Positions 1 through 5,032 of a stretch of DNA of 7,783 nt are shown in pieces. This DNA comes from Flavobacteriaceae bacterium (lineage in GTDB: Bacteria > Bacteroidota > Bacteroidia > Flavobacteriales > Flavobacteriaceae), in contig NZQO01000005.1 in the NCBI GenBank assembly GCA_002693605.1, positions 1 through 7,783 of the forward strand. Reading direction: 5' to 3'. Both the position numbers and the translations under genes were made by a program. Numbering within the stretch: the stretch's first letter is position 1; each line of letters begins with the position of its first letter. The notes beneath the pieces were generated by a model that worked only from the letters and a program-made list of their open reading frames with translations, ran no database searches and had not been told where the DNA came from.

Positions 1-25
1 GCATTCATTAATCCGCGCCACTTGT

Positions 26-46
26 CGATATACAAAACAGTTGTGC
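26..46 (+). repeat. Right arm of an attC-like hairpin repeat (site A, partial)
   Basis: This is the right-hand end of an element whose left part lies outside the window. Positions 27-46 match 997-1016 of the complete site B at 16 of 20 bases, including a shared ACAAAAC block and a terminal GTTGTRC box (GTTGTGC at 40-46). It sits about 60 bp before the DUF6090 start codon, as expected if it closes the preceding cassette. Calling it attC-like is inference: the integron R' consensus is GTTRRRY and this box departs from it at one position. Confidence 0.45.
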
Positions 47-81
47 TTCATTATTTCCGAACCCCAATATTTTAATTATCA

Positions 82-89
82 TATCTTTA
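82..89 (+). promoter_or_regulatory. Possible -7 promoter box (TATCTTTA) of the DUF6090 gene
   Basis: TATCTTTA matches 7 of 8 positions of the Bacteroidetes -7 consensus TAnnTTTG and lies 16 bp before the ATG at 106. No convincing TTG -33 box is seen at the usual 19-21 bp distance, so the call rests on the -7 box alone. If it is real, the gene has its own promoter with a very short leader. Confidence 0.3.
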
Positions 90-105
90 GAAAAACTAAC
101 CTCTA

Positions 106-888
106 ATGATAAAATTCTTCCGGAAAATTCGCCAAAGATTGCTGACTGAAAATAAATTCAGTAAATATCTCATTTATGCGATTGGTGAAATAGTACTTGT
201 GGTTATTGGAATATTGATTGCATTACAGATTAACAATGCGAATGAAAATAACAAAAAGACGGAATTTGAAATAACCATTCTAGAAAACATAAAAGAAGAT
301 ATTTTAGCTGACAAGGTTGATTGCGAATTGAACTTACAATATTTAAAAACAACAGTAAACAATGAACAGCTGTTACTCGATTTTTTACTCAACAACAGTA
401 TTCAAGAATCAGACAAAATTAGCTATGTAGATGCTCTAGGAGTTGACTTGATTACTGTTTTTCACAATGCCTCTTTTAACAATCTACAAAACAATGACAT
501 TGGATTAATAAAAAACAACACTCTTTATAAAAAAATAACTCGTTATTATGATTTTTATGTTTCAGCACTTAAAGAATTAGAAAATAATCACAAATCAGCC
601 AACACCTATGACGAGAAGCTGATCTTTTTTAGAAAGCATTTTAAAGTTATTGACAAAAAAGTAAGAATGGATTTAAGTGATGAAGAGGCTTGGAAGCAAG
701 AATGGAATAGGTATAATTTTGCTGTAAAAGATATAGAATCATTAAGGAAGGATGAAGAACTCAAGATTTTATTAGCTGAAAGTCTTTTTGTAAATAGAAT
801 TTTAGTTGATTATTACCTGCAGCTATTTAAAAAAATAGATGACTTAAATAAATCCATTGAGTACGAACTAAGAACATTGAAAAAATAG
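106..888 (+). CDS. DUF6090 family membrane-anchored protein
   Basis: A 260-residue protein of unknown function. The N-terminus is diagnostic of the DUF6090 family found in Flavobacteriia: a short basic amphipathic stretch (residues 1-20, with KFFRKIRQ), then one hydrophobic segment at about 21-42 containing the conserved AIGEIVLVVIGILIALQIN signature, followed by an Asn/Lys-rich stretch. The rest (about 45-260) is hydrophilic, rich in Lys, Glu, Asp and Asn, and probably helical, with coiled-coil-like stretches. I see no catalytic motif. The signature begins right after the ATG at 106, so that start is secure. The gene stands alone between two attC-like repeats (26-46 and 894-1016), as one cassette would. 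It is very AT-rich: two counted 60-base lines have 20% and 27% G+C, far below the genes after 4096. The family is sure from the N-terminal signature; no role can be assigned. Confidence 0.9.
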   Translation: MIKFFRKIRQRLLTENKFSKYLIYAIGEIVLVVIGILIALQINNANENNKKTEFEITILENIKEDILADKVDCELNLQYLKTTVNNEQLLLDFLLNNSIQESDKISYVDALGVDLITVFHNASFNNLQNNDIGLIKNNTLYKKITRYYDFYVSALKELENNHKSANTYDEKLIFFRKHFKVIDKKVRMDLSDEEAWKQEWNRYNFAVKDIESLRKDEELKILLAESLFVNRILVDYYLQLFKKIDDLNKSIEYELRTLKK

Positions 889-893
889 CGAAA

Positions 894-1020
894 GTACAAC
901 ACCGTGTATGATCAATGCTCAACTTCTACTAAAATACTATATTTAACAAACTGATTTGCCTCGACTGAAAATCTACGGATTTCCAATCGCACAAATCATA
1001 CACAAAACCGTTGTACGTAA
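894..1020. repeat. attC-like hairpin element, complete (site B)
   Basis: A two-level inverted repeat with attC-like layout. The outer arms GTACAAC (894-900) and GTTGTAC (1010-1016) are perfect 7-bp complements. The inner arms GTGTATGAT (904-912) and ATCATACAC (995-1003) are perfect 9-bp complements. They are separated by an asymmetric bulge of 3 nt on the left and 6 nt on the right. A small internal hairpin, AAATC-TACG-GATTT, lies at 969-982. This matches the R''-spacer-L''...L'-spacer-R' plan of integron attC sites, but the R' box GTTGTAC deviates from GTTRRRY at its fifth base. It lies 6 bp after the DUF6090 stop and 22 bp from the stop of the convergent XRE gene, so it may also act as a bidirectional terminator. 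Confidence 0.6.
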
Positions 1021-1038
1021 GCTGAACGAATCTAATTT

Positions 1039-1251
1039 TTAAGTTTCGTCTTCTTGAAACTCCAAAATATCACCAGGTTGACATTCCAAAACCTCACATA
1101 TAGAATTTAAGGTGCTAAAACGAACCGCTTTTGCCTTGCCGGTTTTTAGAATAGAGAGATTAGATAAAGTAACTCCAACCTTTTCGGAAAGTTCGTTCAA
1201 GGACATTTTTCTTTTCGCCATCATAACATCTACATTAACAACAATAGCCAT
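1039..1251 (-). CDS. XRE/Cro-CI family helix-turn-helix regulator (YozG-like)
   Basis: A 70-residue protein that is almost entirely one DNA-binding domain. It opens with a short strand (AIVVNVDVMMAKRKMS), then a helix-turn-helix at about 17-37 (LNELSEKVGVTLSNLSILKTG), the basic KAKAVRFSTL segment typical of the small YozG-like subgroup, and a closing helix ending CQPGDILEF. It should bind DNA as a dimer and act as a repressor. It is the downstream gene of a two-gene minus-strand operon: its ATG (1249-1251) lies 3 nt after the TAG of the DUF2975 gene, so translation is probably coupled. Pairing of DUF2975 membrane proteins with this regulator type is common (B. subtilis yoaS/yozG is a pair I recall). 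The likely target is the 9-bp palindrome at 1816-1836 in the operon's own promoter. What signal it answers to is unknown. Confidence 0.9.
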   Translation of the reverse strand: MAIVVNVDVMMAKRKMSLNELSEKVGVTLSNLSILKTGKAKAVRFSTLNSICEVLECQPGDILEFQEDET

Positions 1252-1254
1252 AAT

Positions 1255-1776
1255 CTAAACGGTTAATTCATTTTCCGATTGAATCTCAATTCCTCGCTTG
1301 TAGAACATAGCGACAATGAAAATTACTCCAGACATAAAAAGAAACTCTTCGGCTCCCCAATCGAACGACACAAGAATATTCCTTTTACCTAACCATTTAC
1401 TAAATCCAGTTCCAATTGAAGCAATTAGTCCCGTAAAAAGAGAGAAGTAGCTGATTTTGATTATTAATTTTGAGACTTCTTGATTAAATGGGGAATGTTC
1501 GCTGAACTTCGAAAATAGTTTTATAACTAAAAAAAAGATATACGCCTGTAAGGCTAATAATGAAATCATAAAAGCTAAGAGCACAACATAATATCCTACC
1601 CCAAATTCGTAGAGAGATGAAAAATCGAGTCCTAAGTACAAATCCTTAGTCGCCTCTTGATTAACAAAAAGACTTACAAAGGATGAAATAATAATCGCTC
1701 CTGCCTTGATACATAATCCAATGAAAATTATCCACGAAACAACTTTCATTGTACTTAAAATTTTATTTGTCTTCAT
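1255..1776 (-). CDS. DUF2975 domain-containing membrane protein
   Basis: A 173-residue integral membrane protein of unknown function. Four hydrophobic segments are visible at about 12-36, 62-86, 104-122 and 145-159. Between the second and third lies the NPF-like motif of the family (SPFNQEVSKLI, about 95-105). The C-terminus, KRGIEIQSENELTV, is a strongly conserved family ending. I chose the ATG at 1774-1776: the frame could extend nine codons to a TTG at 1803, but that would overlap the predicted -7 box, and the ATG follows an A-rich leader usual for this phylum. The gene heads an operon with the XRE regulator 3 nt downstream. A plausible reading is that the membrane protein senses a membrane state or sequesters the regulator; that is inference and no such mechanism can be seen in the sequence. 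Confidence 0.87.
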   Translation of the reverse strand: MKTNKILSTMKVVSWIIFIGLCIKAGAIIISSFVSLFVNQEATKDLYLGLDFSSLYEFGVGYYVVLLAFMISLLALQAYIFFLVIKLFSKFSEHSPFNQEVSKLIIKISYFSLFTGLIASIGTGFSKWLGKRNILVSFDWGAEEFLFMSGVIFIVAMFYKRGIEIQSENELTV

Positions 1777-1800
1777 TTTTTTAGTTTTTAAAATAGAAAA

Positions 1801-1831
1801 CAAATGTCAACAATGATTTATTGTAAAACAA
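1801..1831 (-). promoter_or_regulatory. Predicted Bacteroidetes-type promoter of the DUF2975-XRE operon
   Basis: Read on the minus strand, a TTG (1829-1831) is followed after 20 nt by GACATTTG (1801-1808), which matches the -7 consensus TAnnTTTG at all but its first base. The spacing fits the Bacteroidetes sigma-ABfr promoter pattern. The start site would fall about 15-20 nt before the ATG at 1776. The -33 box lies inside the palindrome at 1816-1836, a common layout for autorepression. Confidence 0.5.
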
Positions 1832-1836
1832 TAAAT
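1816..1836. promoter_or_regulatory. Perfect 9-bp palindrome, candidate operator for the XRE regulator
   Basis: ATTTATTGT (1816-1824) and ACAATAAAT (1828-1836) are exact reverse complements around a 3-nt AAA spacer. The palindrome overlaps the predicted -33 box of the DUF2975-XRE promoter and has the size expected for a dimeric Cro/CI-type repressor. Autoregulation is inferred from position and symmetry. Confidence 0.5.
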
Positions 1837-1871
1837 TTTTATTCTTTTTCATCAATATAGGAGAAACCTCC

Positions 1872-2000
1872 ATATAACAATGATAATTCATAATACGCGT
1901 TAGGTTCCAAAAGTGTCAGTTTAGACTACCTTTAAAACTTATTGTTTATCACACAAATTACAGTTCCCCGGTCGTAATTTGCATTATTCTGGCGTTGGCG
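1872..2000. repeat. Degenerate attC-like spacer (site D) before the CPBP gene
   Basis: A weaker member of the repeat series, filling most of the gap between the DUF2975 promoter and the CPBP gene. An 8-bp perfect internal hairpin is present (CAAATTAC 1954-1961, GTAATTTG 1974-1981, 12-nt loop). It lies about 27 bp before a terminal GTTGGCG box (1994-2000), the same relative place as the internal hairpins of sites B and C. A possible left outer box is ATATAAC (1872-1878), and ATAAT (1890-1894) can pair with ATTAT (1983-1987). The left half is poorly conserved and the boundary is uncertain. A second box, GTTAGGT (1899-1905), fits the integron R' consensus exactly but has no clear partner. Confidence 0.3.
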
Positions 2001-2075
2001 TGCATATGAACGAAGTTTTATAAATAAATGTAACTTAGTACAACCTATCGTCCTGCTGTATATTAAACGAATGGA

Positions 2076-2777
2076 ATGAATGTAAAACTATCCCCTAAGC
2101 CAACAAATTTTAAAGGATTCCTTTTGGATCTTATACTTTACCTAGCGGTAATGTTCTTGATAAGGCAAGTTTATTTTTCTCAACTGTCTTTTATTCCGAA
2201 TGGATTAATGTGGTCATTCTCCACTTTGATAATTGCCGTATGGAGAATGAAAGTTCGAAATATAACGTGGAAGGATTTAGGATTAAGAAAACCAGATAAT
2301 TTATGGAAAACATTTGGTGTTGCGGCTTTAATTCTTACGGCTACAATGATTTCACTAGTAGCCTTCAATATTTTAATAGACCTTTTGCCTTTTTCCTTGG
2401 GAGCAGACACCTCATCGGAAAGTGCCGTTTCTAAATTCGGTAACCTGAAGGGAAATTGGTTACATTTTTTTCTCATCATTCCCTTTATTCTACTAGAATC
2501 AATGTTAGAGGAATTATTAGATAGAGGTTTTTTGCTGAACTGGATTGAAAAGTTATTTTCTTCGACCTCTTTTGCAACTATTATTGCCGTGATATTACAA
2601 GCAGCAATTTTTGGTTTTAGGCATTCCAATGATTTTTCAGAAAGGTCAATTACAGTGGGCATTATCGGTTTAATTATGGGAATAGCTTATGTAAAATTTG
2701 GACGAAATTTATGGCCATTAATTATTGCCCATTGTGTGCTTAATGCCGGCTCAATGATTGGGAGAGTAGTTGAATGA
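2076..2777 (+). CDS. CPBP family intramembrane glutamic endopeptidase
   Basis: A 233-residue polytopic membrane protein of the CPBP (Abi/CAAX-protease, Rce1-like) family. Hydrophobic segments lie at about 15-34, 44-57, 79-105, 130-144, 166-181, 192-206 and 211-225. The three active-site motifs are in the expected order: EExxxR at 145-150 (E145, E146, R150) in the stretch LEELLDRGFLLNW, then FGFRH with H183, then H219 and N223 in the HCVLN motif. All the residues usually needed for activity are present, so the protein is probably a functional intramembrane protease. Its substrate is unknown; relatives process prenylated proteins, mature bacteriocins or give bacteriocin self-immunity. The ATG at 2076 gives a normal N-terminus. 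No bacteriocin-like gene is adjacent. The gene stands alone between attC-like sites D and C and appears to be one cassette. Confidence 0.88.
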   Translation: MNVKLSPKPTNFKGFLLDLILYLAVMFLIRQVYFSQLSFIPNGLMWSFSTLIIAVWRMKVRNITWKDLGLRKPDNLWKTFGVAALILTATMISLVAFNILIDLLPFSLGADTSSESAVSKFGNLKGNWLHFFLIIPFILLESMLEELLDRGFLLNWIEKLFSSTSFATIIAVILQAAIFGFRHSNDFSERSITVGIIGLIMGIAYVKFGRNLWPLIIAHCVLNAGSMIGRVVE

Positions 2778-2800
2778 AAGAATAGAAATAAATAACGAAA

Positions 2801-2928
2801 CGCCAACAACGTATATAGCTCATCGCGGAGTTATTTTCTGCCGTAAATTTTCACCGTTTTGCTATCTTTCGGCCACGACGAAAAATCATAGCTGATTTTC
2901 TGCACCTAGCCATATACATTATGACAAC
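2801..2928. repeat. attC-like hairpin element (site C) between the CPBP and VanZ genes
   Basis: This has the same layout and length as site B. The left outer box CGCCAAC (2801-2807) is followed after AAC by the inner arm GTATATAGCT (2811-2820), which pairs with AGCCATATAC (2908-2917) at 9 of 10 positions. A perfect 7-bp internal hairpin (AAAATCA 2882-2888, TGATTTT 2893-2899, loop TAGC) sits just before the right arm, as in site B. The right outer box is degenerate (ATTATGA at 2918-2924) and contains the VanZ start codon. The left box is the exact complement of GTTGGCG at the start of the CPBP unit (1994-2000). Confidence 0.55.
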
Positions 2929-3334
2929 ATCTAAAAAACGACTGATTTTTAAGGTTACAGTTTTAATAATCGCATTTATTATTGCCATCTATTGTTTTAT
3001 GATAAAACTACCTGTGCCATTTAGAAAAATTGACACTCAATTACACGCCCTGTTCTTTTTTTTGGCATCAGCATTTATTAACATATTATTTCTAGTTAGG
3101 GACATTAAAAATCATGTTTTAATTTTTAGCCTGTTATTTTTATTTAGCACCTTAATTGAGTTTGCTCAAGAATATTCAAATACTTTGGTCCATAGGACAA
3201 TTCATGGTAATTTCGATCCAATAGATCTGAAATTTAATCTTATTGGTCTAAGTATCTTTTCGTTAATATGGTTTACGTATTACACAATAACTTGGGTGAT
3301 CAAAAAATATATTTATAAGAGGCAGCGAGTTTAG
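2921..3334 (+). CDS. VanZ family membrane protein
   Basis: A 137-residue protein with four likely membrane segments (about 8-28, 43-59, 65-80 and 106-125). The VanZ-like pattern is present: D38 and H42 in KIDTQLHALFFFL before the second segment, E80 and Q83 in LIEFAQEY at the end of the third, R92, then D99, D102 and N106-G109 in the FDPIDLKFNLIG motif before the last. VanZ itself confers low-level teicoplanin resistance in enterococci, but most family members are uncharacterised and no resistance should be inferred. The length is normal and the protein looks complete. The ATG at 2921 lies in the right arm of hairpin site C, so the mRNA start could be occluded by the hairpin. The gene is AT-rich (25% G+C in one counted line). 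Its 3' end directly abuts the foreign-looking serine hydrolase fragment. Confidence 0.75.
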   Translation: MTTSKKRLIFKVTVLIIAFIIAIYCFMIKLPVPFRKIDTQLHALFFFLASAFINILFLVRDIKNHVLIFSLLFLFSTLIEFAQEYSNTLVHRTIHGNFDPIDLKFNLIGLSIFSLIWFTYYTITWVIKKYIYKRQRV

Positions 3335-3352
3335 ATATCACATTTATTGAGC

Positions 3353-3364
3353 CATTGTACGCAA
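3353..3364 (+). repeat. Residual attC-like terminal box (site E) at the array edge
   Basis: CATTGTACGCAA matches the right end of site B (1009-1020) at 10 of 12 bases, both differences being transitions. No left arm or internal hairpin precedes it; only 18 bp separate it from the VanZ stop. If it is not chance similarity, it marks the last, truncated site of the array, exactly where G+C content rises. Twelve bases are too few for certainty. Confidence 0.25.
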
Positions 3365-3642
3365 AATCAAAACCGGAAAGAACGATATTCACATATCAGA
3401 ACACAGCCGAATTAACGGGAACATATTTCAGTCCGAAATACGGTCATTTAATAGTCGATAAAACCTCGAATGGCTACACCTTTTCATTAGGCCGACTTAC
3501 AAGTTTGGCTTATCAGGACCCCGAACACAATGGTATGTTAATAGAATGGACGCCTGGCATCACTGAGCATTTTACCCTTTCTAAGGACGGTAAGACCGCC
3601 AAATTAATTTATGGAGACTATGGCGAATTTTTAAAGCAATAA
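3355..3642 (+). pseudogene. C-terminal remnant of a serine hydrolase (beta-lactamase superfamily)
   Basis: A frame coding for about 95 residues that resembles the C-terminal DUF3471-like beta domain following the catalytic domain of flavobacterial serine hydrolases: ELTGTYFSPKYGHLIVDKTSNGYTFSLG, then later strands ending in DYGEFLKQ at a normal stop. The catalytic SxxK and YxN motifs and the whole N-terminal domain are absent. No ATG is available: the frame is open back to 3319, inside the VanZ 3' end, and the first start-like codon is a TTG at 3355 within an attC-like box. One counted line has 50% G+C, unlike the AT-rich genes before it. I infer that the array was inserted into, or deleted up to, a host serine hydrolase gene. 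A genuine short protein starting at TTG is less likely. The family is recognised from pattern only. Confidence 0.5.
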
Positions 3643-4095
3643 GTCGAGTGGCATTATTAAAACACTGAACCATTTTTCGCCAGGTAAGTTGGAACATGCT
3701 GGCAGTATCGTATGTAAGCCATAGTTAAATCTGTCCCCTCAACTTAAAATTCCTGTATATTTTTTAAGACCGAAACCCTTTAACCCAGATTGTCGGGAAA
3801 ATTTATTTCTAAAAATAGGAGAATTATCTTTATTTTTTATAAATATGCAAAAACCACTTACGAATGTCTAGTGAATCAACAGTCAATAACTGTATAACCT
3901 GACAATAACACAAAAGTTCGTTTAAGTTTCAGAATATAAATAACTTCTGAAGCGTAATTGAACAAGTTTACCCGCCAATATTGAATAGCAGCATAAGATG
4001 ATTCTAAAATTAGAAAAGAAGTATCGAAACAAGAGGGTAGCCGCCCTCAGTTCTCCACTAGAATGTTCACCGATATTTAGACTTATCACACACTC
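3643..4095. other. Gene-free stretch of about 450 bp
   Basis: No convincing gene lies here: stops are dense in the forward frames. Small structures can be seen. There is a 5-bp stem GCCAG/CTGGC (3679-3683, 3699-3703), a TATCTTTA promoter-like box (3825-3832) followed by an ATG at 3845 opening only eight codons, a palindrome ACAGT-CAATA-ACTGT (3879-3893), and a GC-rich hairpin at 4033-4048. The promoter-like box with an abortive reading frame suggests a decayed gene or a short leader. Confidence 0.5.
4033..4048. repeat. GC-rich hairpin ahead of the CHAP gene
   Basis: GAGGG (4033-4037) and CCCTC (4044-4048) pair around a 6-nt TAGCCG loop, standing out in AT-rich surroundings 47 bp before the TTG start of the CHAP gene. 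It has no following T-run, so a classical terminator is unlikely. It could lie in the 5' leader of the CHAP mRNA or be the scar of an element. Its role is unknown. Confidence 0.35.
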
Positions 4096-4680
4096 TTGAG
4101 AAAACAAATAATCATTGTCGCCGGAATTTTGTTAATCCTGTTATCCGGCTTTTTACTATCAGGACGAGTATTTCTACCTTCGAAGTTTGAGGTTGGGCAA
4201 GAAATTGATGCGTTAAATGGCGTTGCAGTATATTATAATGGTCGGGTTGGGAATGTGCTAGGCCGTAGGTTGACCGCAGATGGCTATAATTTAGGGTTGA
4301 AATATCAGTGCGTTGAATTCGTAAAGCGGTATTATTACGAGGCACTTAACCATAAAATGCCCAATAGTTACGGGCACGCCAAAGATTTTTTCAACGCTAA
4401 CGTAAAGGACGGAAACAGAAACCCCGGGCGCAACCTAACCCAATATACCAACCCGAGCAAATCCAAACCGAAAGTGAACGATTTATTGATTTTCTCTGCC
4501 ACACCTCTCAATAGGTTCGGCCACGTAGGGATTATTTCAAAGGTTTCCGGGAATGAAATCGAGATCATCCAGCAAAATCCCGGGCCTACCGGATCCTCCA
4601 GGCAAAAGTTCAAACTACAAAATGTTGGCGGCAAGTGGATGATTAAAAATAAACGGATTCTAGGTTGGCTGAGAAAATAA
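4096..4680 (+). CDS. Membrane-anchored CHAP domain cysteine peptidase/amidase
   Basis: A 194-residue protein with a basic start (MRKQ), one hydrophobic segment at about 5-23 acting as an uncleaved anchor or signal, and a CHAP domain of the NlpC/P60-like papain fold at about 50-175. The catalytic Cys is C72 in KYQCVEFVKRYY, the His is H143 in FGHVGIISKV and the polar third residue is probably N161 in IIQQNPG. CHAP enzymes cleave peptidoglycan peptides or glutathionylspermidine-type amides; the membrane anchor suggests action on peptidoglycan in the periplasm. The frame has no ATG upstream: a stop lies at 4078-4080 and TTG at 4096 is the only sensible start, placed right before the basic anchor. 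The first ATG (M88) would remove the catalytic Cys. TTG starts are uncommon in this phylum and suggest low expression. A small membrane protein gene follows 39 bp later and may be co-transcribed. Confidence 0.85.
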   Translation: MRKQIIIVAGILLILLSGFLLSGRVFLPSKFEVGQEIDALNGVAVYYNGRVGNVLGRRLTADGYNLGLKYQCVEFVKRYYYEALNHKMPNSYGHAKDFFNANVKDGNRNPGRNLTQYTNPSKSKPKVNDLLIFSATPLNRFGHVGIISKVSGNEIEIIQQNPGPTGSSRQKFKLQNVGGKWMIKNKRILGWLRK

Positions 4681-4719
4681 GAGAACACAAAAATTAAGTT
4701 AATTATAAATCAATTTAAA

Positions 4720-4908
4720 ATGGATACAATATTTTGGATATGCGTTAAAATAATGCAGGTTACGAGCGATTTCCTAGGGATTACCTACCAACAATTGAAT
4801 GTAATCTTGTTCGTTATCCTCCACCCTATCGTAACCGTGGTACTCTTCCTGAAATATAGAAAGTACAAGAAACTGGCAAAGTTGAACGCTTCAGCTACGT
4901 CTAGTTAG
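4720..4908 (+). CDS. Small hypothetical membrane protein
   Basis: A 62-residue protein with two hydrophobic stretches: about 4-20 (IFWICVKIMQVTSDFLG, mildly amphipathic) and a clear membrane span at about 26-44 (LNVILFVILHPIVTVVLFL). A basic tail (KYRKYKKLAKLN) and a Ser/Thr end follow, placing the C-terminus in the cytoplasm by the positive-inside rule. It begins with an ATG after an A/T-rich leader and has coding-like codon use. The hydrophobic core containing ILHP resembles small flavobacterial membrane proteins I have seen annotated only as hypothetical. It lies 39 bp downstream of the CHAP gene on the same strand, so co-transcription is possible. I cannot assign a function; it could be a modulator of its neighbour, but nothing shows that. 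Confidence 0.65.
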   Translation: MDTIFWICVKIMQVTSDFLGITYQQLNVILFVILHPIVTVVLFLKYRKYKKLAKLNASATSS

Positions 4909-5032
4909 TAGTTATTTTAATTGTTATTGGGAATAAAATATCATTTATAAAAAAGATATTCTTGCCATATTCTTCAAATTTTTAATTAAATATGCGGGCC
5001 GTATTTAAATTTTAACTTAATATCTGCCTATT

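Noticed and set aside
1777..1803. Nine-codon N-terminal extension of the DUF2975 protein from a TTG
   Set aside because: The extension would overlap the predicted -7 box, and the ATG at 1776 gives a family-like start.
2031..2039. TAACTTAG as a -7 box for the CPBP gene
   Set aside because: It mismatches the conserved TTTG core and has no TTG at the right distance upstream.
2180..2662. 160-codon open frame on the minus strand
   Set aside because: It lies entirely inside the CPBP gene, whose motifs EExxxR, H183 and H219-N223 are intact. The minus-strand product has no recognisable domain.
2076..2777. CPBP protease as a bacteriocin immunity or processing gene
   Set aside because: No double-glycine leader peptide, bacteriocin-like small gene or ABC transporter is seen nearby.
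2921..3334. VanZ-like gene read as a glycopeptide resistance determinant
   Set aside because: Only the general family pattern is present. No vanA-type ligase or regulator genes accompany it and most VanZ relatives have no known resistance role.
3922..4107. 61-codon minus-strand frame in the gene-poor stretch, overlapping the CHAP start
   Set aside because: The composition (many Phe, Leu, Ser, Cys) is not gene-like, no promoter or conserved motif is visible, and it spans the GC-rich hairpin.
4368..4688. 106-codon open frame on the minus strand
   Set aside because: It is opposite the CHAP domain, whose catalytic Cys and His lie on the plus strand. The product is a Pro/Phe/Leu-rich string typical of an antisense frame.
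4937..4960. AATATC/GATATT stem after the small membrane protein gene as a terminator
   Set aside because: The stem is six A/T-rich pairs with a 12-nt loop and no following T-run, so it is too weak to call.
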